A program made the position numbers and the translations under genes. Shown in pieces: positions 1-8,979 of a DNA stretch of 12,042 nt. The notes beneath the pieces were generated by a model. It had not been told where the DNA came from and searched no databases. It saw nothing but the letters and a program-made list of their open reading frames with translations. The stretch comes from Atkinsonella hypoxylon. Lineage: Eukaryota > Ascomycota > Sordariomycetes > Hypocreales > Clavicipitaceae. The stretch is from assembly GCA_000729835.1 (NCBI GenBank), contig JFHB01000389.1, forward strand, positions 1 through 12,042. Direction: 5' to 3'. Each line of letters opens with the position of its first letter. Position 1 is the first letter of the stretch.

Positions 1-185
1 ACTACACTATTAAGTAGCTTTATATTAACTATAACTTATCCTTTTCTTTCTATTAAGGTTTTAATCTATACTATAAAGGCTAGGTAGGCTATAGCTGCTA
101 AGTTGTCTAAATATAATATCTTTCTACTTAAATGTAGCTTATTATAAACTTTATCTAGTTTAGCTTTATCTTTAGCTTCTAGTAG
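1..185 (-). repeat. Direct repeat, copy 1 (pol, start of reverse transcriptase)
   Basis: Aligned without gaps to 11858-12042, this copy differs at 14 positions by my count, and all 14 are C/T or G/A transitions. Both copies are cut by the window edges, so the true repeat is longer. It is coding sequence of the same retrotransposon family in the same orientation. The differences go in both directions, so the two copies were mutated independently. Confidence 0.9.
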
Positions 186-1500
186 GTAGATTTAAATAGG
201 TTTTAGCTGCTTCTACTATTTATCTACTAGATCTACTCTTATATACTAGTCTTTAGGTATAGAAATAATACCTTTATTACAATAAATATTATATTTATTT
301 ATTAAGTTAATAAGCTTAGTTGCAATATCTAGGTTTAAGTTTTCTACCTTAACCTTATATTTATTATAGATATATAGTATATCTTTAGAACAAGAGATTC
401 TATATATAGAGATACTATTATTAACTTTCTTAGAGTTAAATCTACTACTATTACCTTCTTTCTATAACTTATAATCTTCTATAAGCAATAGACTATTATT
501 AGGTATAATATTCTTAGAAAAATATATATATAAATTAAATAGGTTTATAATTATATAGTTAGCCTTAAGCTCTTTATTATACTAAAGATAAGCAACCTTT
601 TAATTTTTCTAGATTATAATAAATTTATCTAAATAGTTATAGGCTACTATTTATTCTTAGTTAGTTATGCTAAGCAATACATCTAGAATAAGGTTAGATT
701 TTAAGTATATATAGTAGGCAATAGCTTTCTTATTAGCTAGTACCTCTTTCTATTTAACTAGAATATACTTCTACAATTTTAGCGGAATTATTATAGCTTA
801 TACTGCTATTATATTCTAATATAGAATCTTTAAAATTAGCTAGAAAATACCTATTTCTATAACTATATTATAAATAGACCTAATAGTAGCTCTAGAGCAA
901 ATAAAATCGATTTTAACACTATAATTATAGAGGAAGGTTAAACCTAGAAGGAGCTTTAGCTTTAAGTTACTTATTACGTTAGCTATAACTGTAAAATAAC
1001 TAGTTATAGGTACGCTATATATAGATCTAGAGATATAGAAGTTAAATATAGCTGTCTTAGAGATATAGAAGAACAATTGCACTCTAGTAACTAGTTTTAG
1101 CTCTATTTTTGCCTATTTTATATTTTAACTAAACTAAGTTAACTATACTTTATTAACTAACACTAAAGAGGTTTTAGTATTTAGGTAGATTTAATGTAAT
1201 AGTCCTTTATTATAGAATTAAATAGAAATCTTTAGGAAGGAATTTAACTTTAAAATACTAAATTTAATAAGCTATAGCCTTATAACTGCTTTAACTACTT
1301 ACTCTATCTAGATTTTTTATAAATCCTTTTAGTCTACCTTTATTTAAACCTTTTTCTTTTACTTTTCTTTACTTTTAGTAAAATAGGTTTTAATAAAGTT
1401 AGATTTTAAGCTAGTTAATAGTTCTTTAGTATTAACTGTTTCTTCTTCTTCTATTAGCTAGTATTTATAGCTTTTAAGGTACTTTTTATAGTCTTTTTAG
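1..1500 (-). pseudogene. Degraded pol: protease region and start of reverse transcriptase (partial)
   Basis: This is the 5' end of the left copy's pol, which would encode the aspartic protease and reverse transcriptase of the retroelement. At about 1000-940 the frame reads KLLLGLTFLYNYSVKIDF. That resembles the C-terminal part of a retropepsin, where a hydrophobic LLG-x-x-FL strand is followed by a Y-x-V-x-IDF-like strand. The piece at 840-1082 is free of stops for 80 codons by chance; it has no ATG (it opens at a GTG) and is not a gene. The active-site D-S/T-G could not be identified with certainty; a degenerate LVN near 1170 is a candidate. Positions 185-1 enter the reverse-transcriptase N-terminal region and match 12042-11858. 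The limits are approximate because RIP stops hide the true ends. Confidence 0.65.
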
Positions 1501-1559
1501 TTAAATTTATCTTTAAACGTTATTATATAGGTATATTTCTTATTATTCTATAGTAAGCT

Positions 1560-3500
1560 TTATTATTAAAAACATTAAAGCTACTAAAGATACTATAGCT
1601 CTAGCTAAAGATTCTAGCTAGCCCTTAAATTCTAGTTCTACTAAGGCTAAAGCTACTACTCTTTTAGCAGCTAATTCCTTTAGTTTTACAGTAGGTACTA
1701 AGGATAATTATTCTAATAATTTTTATAGAATAAAGACTAAAACTAAAATTAACTATTACTCTTATTCTAGTTTACCTAGTTACTTTAGGCTGCCTTATTG
1801 TTTTTAGAGTTCTTACTATTAGATTTACTTTAAGTGTAATAGGCATTAGTACTTTTCTTATAGTCTTCTAATTTTTATTATTTTCTTAAATCCTTAAGGT
1901 ATTCTTATAGATTCTTAACCTTATTATTTACTATAGTAATATATATAGATCTTAGGTCTTTTACTGTTAAAATTAAGTATAGCTATTATAATTCTAGGTA
2001 TAGCTTATAATAGAGTCTTAAAAGAAGCTAAAGATTAATAGTTTTACTATTTATATAGATATATTAGAATACTTTAGAGGTAAATTCCCTAAATAATTTT
2101 TCTTTAATTATATTCTACTTTATAAACTTAGCTAAATCTAGCTATATTATTGCATTCTAGATCTATATACTAAATTCTTTATAGATAGCAGTATAAATAG
2201 AGTTTAAACTGCTAAAAATAGCTGTTTTTTTATAGTAATCTAGATACTACTTATACTATATTAATGCATTCCCTTTAAAGAGAGTCTAGAGCTTAATATA
2301 AATAGCTTCTTAGGCATTAATTGCACTATAGCTATAGTAGTCTTTAATAGCTTAAATCTATAGCTCTATATTATAGAAAACAGTATACTTTCCTTTATAT
2401 AAAATTAGCTTATAGATATTTCTATTATTAAAGAGTTTAAAGTAACTAATATTAGTAATCTTCTATATAGAATCTATTTATTCCTTAGGGGTTTAAAACT
2501 ATATATTACTCTAGTTATTCTATTTCTAATGTAGATTTAGCCTCTTATTTACTAGATTTAGCTAGAGATTGTTGTTTCTAATATAGTATAGTGCTTATTA
2601 ATTTATATACTAATATTTAAAGTTACTAAATGCTTAATTCTAGTTCTTTTTAGTATCTTAACTCTTCTTAGCCTTACTATTATAGTATTACTTTAATAGA
2701 TTCTTTAGAAATTATAGTAGCTTCTATTTTTTTAGAAAAGTACTAAAGTGTTTAAAGTATTCTTACGTTATATAGTTTCCTTTACTTAGAGATTGCTTTT
2801 AACCTTACTTCTAGTTTTAGTTATCTTTTAGAGGTAAGTAAGAATTAAAAGCCCTTTATCTATAATCCTTAGGCTAAAAGCCTTATTAAGTATAGTATTA
2901 CCTATTATATTTATTCTAAGGCTTAAGTATAGTCTTTATCTTTTAGGTTAAGTATTATTACTTTACCTAAAGAGCAGTAATTTTATTGTTTAATTCTCTC
3001 TATAATCTACTAATTTTATTAATTAATTCTTCTCTAATTCTACTAATTTATCTACTAATTTCTATAAAAAAACCTATAAGCTATTCTAGTAAAAGGTTCT
3101 CTTTTTTAAGTAGATTTACTGCTTTCTTTACTTTATACCTTAGCCTAAAGGTATAAAACCTTTAGTAAGCCTATAAAAGTAGTAAGATTATAGCTAGTTC
3201 TTTAATTAGTAAGTTCTTTTTAGTAATTTAAGGTATATTTAATAGATTTTAGTCTTTAGTAAGTAGTGTAAATCTAGATCTCTATACTTACTTTCCTTTA
3301 ATATTTTAGGTAGAACTAACACTAGCTTTATAGATAGTGTCTCTTAAGCTATTAGATCTAAATAATCTAGCCTTAGCTTTTTCTTTTAGTATTACTATTA
3401 GTAAATCTATAAGGAGTTTAGTAGATTTAGCCTTATTAACAATTCTATTAACCTACCTCTATACCTACTGTACTATAGAAGCGTTAATAGTATTCTAGTA
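1560..3500 (-). pseudogene. Degraded gag-like ORF of the left copy
   Basis: One minus-strand frame runs about 650 codons between the 5' LTR and pol, interrupted only by RIP-type TAA/TAG stops. It lies where Gag, the particle-forming structural protein, is expected. The first part is rich in Ser, Pro-like and basic codons. At about 3100-2960 it reads as a charged heptad-like stretch (EISR-ISRIREELINKISRL, the gap being a stop), a probable coiled coil. The middle (about 2480-1900) is a capsid-like helical region with aromatic, Leu and Lys residues. The last part (about 1830-1560) has many stops at former Gln or Arg codons. I could not see a CX2CX4HX4C zinc knuckle; the YYT-stop-SK near 1830 does not fit one even allowing for G-to-A changes. 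Assignment rests on position and overall character, not on a signature motif. The start codon was not found. Confidence 0.6.
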
Positions 3501-3793
3501 AGAAGGTAGTTTTACTAGCTTAAGTTAGTTATATAATTTAAGCTATTTATTAACGAATTTATAGTAAGCAAAATAAAGTAGTAAGCTTCTTTTCTTTTAA
3601 GGTATAAGATCCCTTTTTTAAATCTAGAAATCTAGATTTTAGCGGTAAAATTTATAGAATTAGTATATAGTTTTAAGTTCTTTATTAGTAAAAGAAATAT
3701 AATTCCTTCTACTAAGCTTCTTCTAAAGTTACTCTATCTTAAATATTATAATTTTAGCTTTTTAAGCTTAAGAAGAGTTAGCAATAATTAGAA
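3501..3793 (-). other. Leader and possible N-terminal gag sequence
   Basis: This is the stretch between the primer-binding site and the clear part of the gag-like frame. It is strongly AT-rich, and frames on both strands are broken by TAA/TAG. It may hold the untranslated leader and the first codons of gag, but no start codon or promoter element could be distinguished. Confidence 0.4.
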
Positions 3794-3806
3794 GCAATTG
3801 CTACTA
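3794..3806 (-). promoter_or_regulatory. Putative tRNA primer-binding site
   Basis: Two bases inside the LTR end, the minus strand reads TAGTAGCAATTGC. Undoing one TpG-to-TpA change gives a TGG start, which complements the CCA tail of a tRNA and is the usual start of a retroelement primer-binding site. It lies 3' of the 3809-4051 LTR on the minus strand, which makes that LTR the 5' LTR of the left copy. I cannot say which tRNA. The equivalent position left of the 5955-6197 LTR shows no such sequence. Confidence 0.5.
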
Positions 3807-3808
3807 CT

Positions 3809-4051
3809 TATTACAGTAGAATCTAGCGTAGGTTTATTAGAAGTAATAATAGGTTATTAAATTTAACAGGTTATATAATAAATTGTAAGAGAAGTTATAA
3901 GAGCTTCTATAAGGAGCATCTAGTAATAGTGTTCTAGTAAATAATAGTTAATTGTTTAATCTAACTACCTAAGTGTTGCTTCTAACTACTTATACATAAT
4001 TGCGGTTACGTACACTAGTGACCTGCAGGTCTGTAGGATTATCCCGTAACA
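3809..4051 (-). repeat. LTR copy 1 (243 bp), 5' LTR of the left element
   Basis: This aligns over its full 243 bp to 5955-6197 without gaps. The ends are an imperfect inverted repeat: TATTAC at the left (from TGTTAC by one RIP change) and GTAACA at the right, the TG...CA form typical of LTRs. An LTR holds the promoter, start and polyadenylation signals of the element; none can be pinned down here. The part at 3809-3956 is heavily RIP-mutated, whereas 3977-4051 keeps many CpA, TpG and CpG sites that are lost in the other copy. It contains a 12-bp palindrome at 4020-4031. The five bases on each side (CTACT, ACCTG) are not a target-site duplication. Confidence 0.9.
4020..4031. repeat. Perfect 12-bp palindrome in LTR copy 1
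   Basis: GACCTGCAGGTC is its own reverse complement and directly follows a second palindrome, CACTAGTG (4013-4020, sharing one G). The matching site in the other LTR (6166-6177) is GACCTATAGGTC, still a perfect palindrome. It may be a protein-binding site or an RNA hairpin in the LTR, but the sequence does not decide this. Confidence 0.7.
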
Positions 4052-4639
4052 ACCTGCCTTTAGGTAGAGCTTAAAAGCTTAAACTGCTTACAGCGCTAAT
4101 TGCTGTCTATATTCCTAGAGTGTATAACCCTAACCTAGCTTACTGCCCCTTTAGCCTCCTTTTTCTCTATCTTCTTCCCCCTTAGAACTATACCTTTATG
4201 CCTAAGGCACTAAGCTGTTTAAGATATTACGTTCTTGCTTACGCCTACTAGAGTAAGGCCTTAATTTAAAGCACTAGTTATATCTTTACTTACTCTAGCC
4301 CTTATACCTTCTACTAGTGCTGCTATTCTAGCTCTAGCTCTTACGCTACTCTAGGGACACTATATAGTTCCTTTAGCTTCTATTCTATAACTGCCTAGAG
4401 AGTAATAGAGCGCCTTCTAGGTAGTTACACCTTTACGCTGCAAGCACTAATGCCCCTTTACTACTTACTAAGAAATTTCTTTTGTTTTATTTTTATTTTT
4501 TTTTTTTATAGTTATATAGGCCTCTATAAAGGGGAGTTTATTTTCTTTTGTTTTTAGTTAGAGGTAACTAAGCTGTTATTAGAGTTTATATAAAATTTTA
4601 CTGCATTTTTACTAAGCTTATTATTAAATTAAGCGTTCT
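4052..4639 (-). other. 3' non-coding end of the second element
   Basis: After the chromodomain the minus strand has no convincing coding frame. It holds the A-rich tract (4509-4478) and, near 4186-4150, a purine-rich stretch (minus strand AAGGGGGAAGAAGATAGAG). The purine-rich stretch could be a polypurine tract, but it is about 100 bp from the neighbouring LTR, so it does not prime that LTR. It may instead mark the start of the second family's own 3' LTR, truncated by the left element; no LTR end could be recognised. Base composition is more balanced here than in most of the window. Confidence 0.45.
4478..4509. repeat. T-rich tract (A-rich on the minus strand)
   Basis: A run of T interrupted by single C, G and A bases includes a 12-14 base uninterrupted T stretch. 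It lies about 130-160 bases downstream of the chromodomain frame of the second element, so on its coding strand it is an A-rich tract in the 3' region. It may be a simple low-complexity tract; there is no evidence that it is a polyadenylated end. Confidence 0.6.
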
Positions 4640-5954
4640 TTTACTATAACTTAAATTAATCTAGTGCCTCTATATTAAGAAAGTTTTTTAGTAGTTTCTA
4701 TATAGGCTAGATAAATTTTGCCTACTTAATAAGCACTTAATAGTGTCTCCCTTAGCCTAAGGCATTTTTAGCAGCTAGAATTTCCTTTACTCTATATTCC
4801 TTAAGGGATAAATTAGTATTTATTGCAGTTAGCTTAGAACTAGGCCTTAAGTTAGCTAACTGCTAAAAAGGTAAGGGGTTTATTGCTGCTTACTTAATAA
4901 GGTTAATATAGAAAACTAAGTAAATTTCTAGTAGAATATCTAACTTTATAGTTAAAGGTGTTAGTATATCTATAACTATATACTTTACTATAACCTAATT
5001 AAGCTTCTAACTTAAGTAGTTTATTTTAATATAATAGAGCGTTAGCTAAACTAAGTTCTTTACCTTATACTGTTCTACTAGCTTATAGCTTCTATTTAAC
5101 TGCTTTTACTGCCTCTGCTAGGTAAAGTTAATTACAGCTTAGGTAATATTTATACTTTTCTATAGCTATTTAAGGAACGCTAGAGCTTGCCTCTTATATA
5201 AGACTTAGAACTTCTCTTTATTTATAAGCTTTTAGATAAGGTCTATATTATACCTATATATTGCCTAGTTTAAACTTATACTAGTTACTAAGGAATTTCT
5301 ATTGTTAATAGCTAGCTAATATATAGGGAGATATTTAGGCTAGTTAAACTGCAAAAAGGCAACTATAACTTATAGAATTACTTATACTTCTTAATTAACT
5401 CTCTCTATTCTACTGTCTATTTGCAGGTAATAGAATATAGATAGCAATTGTTTAATTCTAATAAGGCAATAAAGGGTAGTCTAAAAGGTGCTTAACTAAT
5501 CTAAACTATAGTTAGAGATAATTTATTTTAGGAACCTATAAAACTGCTACTAATAATACTTAAACTGCTAGGTATATTCCTCTATCTCTATAGAGGTTAT
5601 TGCCTTTAACTATATATACTTTAAAAGTTAATTAGTAATAACTATTAAGTAAGAGAGTATAGCCTAGTTTAGCGCTAGTAAATCTATTATAAAATCTATA
5701 GAGATCTATAACTAATACCTGTTTAGCGCTAGAATAGGTTGCAAGAGGCCTTATTGCAACCTCCTGCTCTTCTAACTGCTGTAACAGTAGCAGTTTTAGA
5801 CGTACTAAGCAATATCTTAGGACAGCCTATTCTAGTAATAGTTGCGTATTAATGCCTAGAACGTAGTATTTCGTCCTAGGTAGCCTAACATTAGCGACTT
5901 ATATATCCTATATATTAGCATTGTAGTTAACAGCTTATACTTAAGGACCTAGAG
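4640..5954 (-). pseudogene. Degraded pol 3' end: integrase and chromodomain (second family)
   Basis: One minus-strand frame with RIP stops covers the integrase, which joins retroelement cDNA to the host chromosome, and a C-terminal chromodomain. In order: an HHCC zinc domain (GYLGRNTTF near 5875, Y standing for the second His, then NCYCYSS at 5795-5775); the catalytic core with SIDFI (first Asp, about 5694), IISNYSLD (second Asp read as Asn, about 5500) and a final Glu in IERVN (5403-5405); a conserved LAINNRNS block near 5320; a GPY/F-type region ending about 4900; and a chromodomain (EYRVKEILAAKNALG, 4800-4756). Chromodomains of chromoviral integrases are known to read chromatin marks and direct insertion. 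The frame starts abruptly at the LTR boundary at 5954. Confidence 0.8.
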
Positions 5955-6197
5955 TGTTACGGTGGGATCCGACGTGGGTTTGTCGGAAGTAACGATAGGT
6001 TGTCAGATTCAATAGGTTATGCAAAGATTCGTGAGAGAAGTCGTAAGAGTTGCTGTAGGGAGCATCTAGTAATAGTGTTCTAGTAAATAATAGTTAATTG
6101 TTCAATCTAACTACCTAAGTGTTACTTCTAACTACTTATATATAATTGCAGTTATATACACTAGTGACCTATAGGTCTGTATAATTATCCTGTAATA
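5955..6197 (-). repeat. LTR copy 2 (243 bp), probable 3' LTR of the right element
   Basis: This is the second copy of the LTR at 3809-4051, with TGTTAC at the left end and GTAATA (from GTAACA) at the right. Its left half (5955 to about 6071) is nearly unmutated and CpG-containing, while its right part (about 6123-6197) is RIP-mutated. On the minus strand it follows the right element's pol and unknown ORF, and precedes a second family's integrase without a primer-binding site, so it fits a 3' LTR. A solo LTR cannot be excluded. Of the differences between copies I count about three transversions; the rest are transitions. Confidence 0.85.
6166..6177. repeat. Perfect 12-bp palindrome in LTR copy 2
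   Basis: GACCTATAGGTC is a perfect palindrome at the position of GACCTGCAGGTC in the other LTR. The central TGCA has become TATA, which is what RIP of the CpA on each strand gives. Confidence 0.7.
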
Positions 6198-6759
6198 AGT
6201 GCTGCCTCTACAAAAAAGATTAGCTGTTCTAGCTGTTCTAAAATTAATTATTAGTTGTTAGAAGGCATATTAGATTAAACTAAATAACTCGTTAATCTAG
6301 CTGTTATAAAAGGCGCAGAAAGGTAGTTATTATGTTATTGCGCAAGCACATATTGTTATTGTTGTTGTAGTGCAATCTGCAGTATAGGTTGCTACATTTA
6401 TGCATTTTTCTTTATACACTTACAATACTTAAATTACACTTATAATCTAGTAACTATTAAATCTATATATTAAATTAATAGATTTCCTTAAACCTAATAG
6501 AGCGTTAAAGCTTGTTCTATAACCTATATATAAGTAAAGTTGCGTAAAATTATCCTAAACAATATTAAATCCTATAAATTAATCTTATATAATAAAGCTA
6601 ATTTATTGAATCTATATAGTATATTCCTTATATAAGCTTGTTCTATATAGTGTTAAAAGCATTAAAAATTAATCTATCTTAAAGCTAGTTTTCTGTTAGA
6701 TCCCTTTAGGATATATCTCTATATATATACAGCCTATTTTAATCCTTAAGCATTCTTAA
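6198..6759 (-). other. Spacer between the unknown ORF and the 3' LTR
   Basis: No coding frame is visible on either strand. The part at about 6290-6420 is visibly less RIP-mutated than its surroundings: it keeps several CpA and TpG pairs, includes GCGCAG and TTGCGCAA, and carries a short TTGTTA/TTGTTG repeat (about 6352-6370). The rest is TA-rich. It probably represents the element's 3' untranslated region. Confidence 0.4.
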
Positions 6760-8543
6760 TAGCAGTAAATTGTTAGTTAGTTATAGTAAGCTGTTAGTTC
6801 TCTCTAGAAAGTAAAGCTAAAGAATGTTCCTAGCGGCTTTAGGGAGAGTTTTACCTAAAAGGCACTAGTCTTACGCTTAGTAGGCGTTTCTACTAGTTTA
6901 CTTACAGCTAGCCTCTTAGTTAGTGTTTTTACCTTAGTTAGCGTTAGCTTTACTACAGAAGGTATCTCTTATAGAATTAACAGAGAGAAACGCATTAAAG
7001 ATAGATTAATTAGTATAAACTAAGTACTTCTTCTACATTAAATAGTGCTAAATCTATTACTAAAGAGGCTTTATATAGTAATAGGCTAATTAGCTAAGCG
7101 TTCTAAGAAGTCTGCGTAAATACAGTTAATTTTATATTATAAGCGTTTGTTTTCTGCCTATAGTGTATTAATATTACTAGCAACCTTTAGTAGGGTTTTA
7201 TTTTTATTAATAACATTATTAATACCTTTATTAAATTAACTTATACTATCTAGTTAGTTATATATACTGTAGATAGTAGTCTATAATTTATTAAACTACT
7301 TATTAAATAGACCTCCTTTAGCCTTTATTTTAATCTAGTTAATCTTTTTATTTAACTTATTAATTTTAGCAATATAGAGGTTAAGTTACTTCTATATAGT
7401 GTTACTACCTATAGAAGTGTTCTTAAGGTAAGCTTTAATTATTTCTTTAGCGTTAGATTTACACTTTTCCTAAAGGAGACTATTATACTAGGTTTAGAAC
7501 TACACCTTAGCTAATAGAATAAAGAGTAAGTCTATACAGTTAATGCTAGCTAAGGCACCTACAATAGTACTATTAATTCTGCTAAATTTATTAAAGAAGT
7601 AAATAGTAAGTAACACTACCTATAACAGTAAACTAGTAAATAAATCTACAGTAATAGTTTCTTTACCTCTTTTTACTATATTACTACTGTAGTATATAGT
7701 AGCTGCTGCTTTTGCCTATATCTTACCTCTTTTAGCTACTTTAGCGTTACCTATAGATGCCTTAGCATCCTTGCCTTTATATTGCTAGTTCTAGCGCTTT
7801 ACTTTATAGTTATTGTAAATTCTAAAGATATATATTACTATATTCTACTAGAGTAAGTAATAAACGTTATCTTTAGAGACCTTAATGCTAGTTTTATCTA
7901 TTATACTGCCTTTAAGGGTAAATTTATAGGTATAAGTGTAAATAGCATTTTCTATATTCTATACCTTTTCTTTAGCTCTATTAGTGTAGTAATACTAACT
8001 ATAGTTTTCTATAATAAGCTCTATATTAGTAATATTAACGTTATCTTTAATTTCTATAGAAATAGTGCTAAAGATAAACTTATTAACTTTTAGGGTGCCT
8101 TTAGCACTTCTAGGCCTACTAAAAGTGCTATATAGGCAGTAGAAATTAAGCAATATAAGATAAGTTTTAATGTTATCTAGCTCTATAGCTACTATATTAC
8201 CTTTATAGTTATATTCCTACTCCTTAAACTTAAAACCTTTACTTTTAGCGTTAAAACTATTGTTATAATTAATATATATATTAGAAGTAATATATTCTTC
8301 TTTAGGTTTAAATAGTAGTAGTATTATAGCTTAAGTGTAGTTACTATTGTTATTCCCTTCTTAGAATAGGCTATTTAGGTTTACTAGAATTAATAATTCT
8401 AAACTACTAAAAGAAGAGAATAATAGTAGTAGATTTTCTATAGAGAGAATAAAAGGGGCTAGAAGTAGCTTTATAGAGGCTAGTTAGTTCTATAGGCTAT
8501 AGGAATTTACTCTATAGGTAGTTTATTGCCCTTAGCGTAGCAT
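6760..8543 (-). pseudogene. Unknown degraded ORF downstream of pol (about 590 codons)
   Basis: I do not recognise this protein. A single minus-strand frame can be followed from an ATG at 8543-8541 to about 6760, broken only by RIP-type TAA/TAG; long stop-free parts exist (for example about 8195-8020). The N-terminal part (about 8500-8330) has many Leu, Ser and Phe codons that RIP could have made from Pro and Ser, so it may once have been Pro/Ser-rich. The middle (about 8200-7700) is rich in Asn, Lys, Thr and Tyr. At about 7190-7090 it reads INTL-AENKRL-YKINCIYA (the gaps are stops), a possible coiled coil. Near 6890-6855 it is basic (ETPTKRKTSAF). No reverse-transcriptase, protease, transposase or tyrosine-recombinase motif was seen. 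It shares strand with pol, about 400 bp downstream. It could be an accessory ORF of the element, a captured host gene, or part of another element inserted there. Confidence 0.5.
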
Positions 8544-8949
8544 TCTAGTGTTTAACTATTAGAAGTAGCTAAATAACAGCCTAAAGGGATAGAAAGAGCA
8601 GTAGCTACAATAGTATTAATAAATTTATAAAGACTTTATAATATATAAAGGTATAAGGAAAAGGTTATATAGTAAAAAGCATAAAAATTCGTAAAAGTAA
8701 AGGTAAATTTATAGAAAAAGTAAATTAAAACAATAGTATATAGATTTATAGGTGTTTTCTTTCTAACCTTCTATAATTCTATAATATAGGTTAATTTTAA
8801 TAGTTCTAATAATAATAAATAAGGAAATAAAGAAAGAGATACTAAGAGATTTAAACAATTTATTATATAATAAAGGAAATTAAAACTTATAAAGAAAAGA
8901 GTTAGTAGTAAGCTTTTACTAGCTAATTTAGGGTTTTCTAGTAAGCTAT
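8544..8949 (-). other. Spacer between pol and the unknown ORF
   Basis: No frame on either strand can be supported. The part at 8640-8930 is strikingly A- and purine-rich on the plus strand (T- and pyrimidine-rich on the coding strand), unlike the pol and ORF on either side. I found no LTR end, terminal repeat or match to the 243-bp LTR in it. It may be an untranslated intergenic stretch carrying a promoter or 3' processing signal. Confidence 0.4.
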
Positions 8950-8979
8950 ATTACCCTTTTAACAATACTAATACTCTTC

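Larger units (their letters stand above)
1..4051 (-). mobile_element. 5' part of a RIP-degraded Ty3/gypsy LTR retrotransposon (left copy)
   Basis: On the minus strand this stretch runs 5' LTR (4051-3809), primer-binding site, gag-like frame, protease region and the start of reverse transcriptase, which the window edge cuts. The order is that of Ty3/gypsy (Metaviridae) elements. The orientation is supported by the primer-binding site beside the LTR and by homology of 1-185 to the reverse-transcriptase region at 11858-12042. Every frame carries many TAA/TAG stops from RIP, so the copy is dead. The 3' half (RNase H, integrase, 3' LTR) would lie left of the window. No target-site duplication can be tested because the other end is missing. 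Confidence 0.8.
4052..5954 (-). mobile_element. 3' fragment of a second Ty3/gypsy chromovirus family
   Basis: The stretch between the two LTRs is the 3' end of another Ty3/gypsy element on the minus strand: integrase from its zinc-binding domain onward, a chromodomain, and non-coding sequence. Its integrase and chromodomain are clearly different in sequence from those at 8950-10700, so it is a separate family. The upstream pol (reverse transcriptase, RNase H) is absent, cut off exactly where the 5955-6197 LTR begins, as expected if that LTR belongs to an element inserted in this pol. It is less RIP-mutated at both ends than the flanking elements. Confidence 0.75.

Noticed and set aside
840..1082. 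An 80-codon open frame on the minus strand as a small gene.
   Set aside because: It opens at GTG with no ATG, sits inside the degraded pol between protease and reverse transcriptase, reads in the pol frame, and is open only because RIP left few stops there.
4150..4186. The purine-rich minus-strand stretch as the polypurine tract of the LTR at 3809-4051.
   Set aside because: It is about 100 bp from the LTR end, whereas a polypurine tract adjoins the LTR; it may belong to the second family instead.
3809..6197. A single 2.4-kb internally deleted or non-autonomous element with the two LTRs as its ends.
   Set aside because: Its interior would start in the integrase zinc domain exactly at the LTR end with no primer-binding site, while a plausible primer-binding site lies outside it at 3794-3806. 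No matching 5-bp duplication flanks it (CTACT versus AGTGC). It remains a less likely alternative.
6345..6375. A TTG/TTA short tandem repeat as a microsatellite or array.
   Set aside because: Only a few imperfect units are present, too short to call.
6760..8543. A DUF3435/Crypton-type tyrosine recombinase or a Starship captain gene.
   Set aside because: No R...HxxR...Y arrangement could be seen in the degraded frame, and the position between pol and an LTR does not suit such an element.
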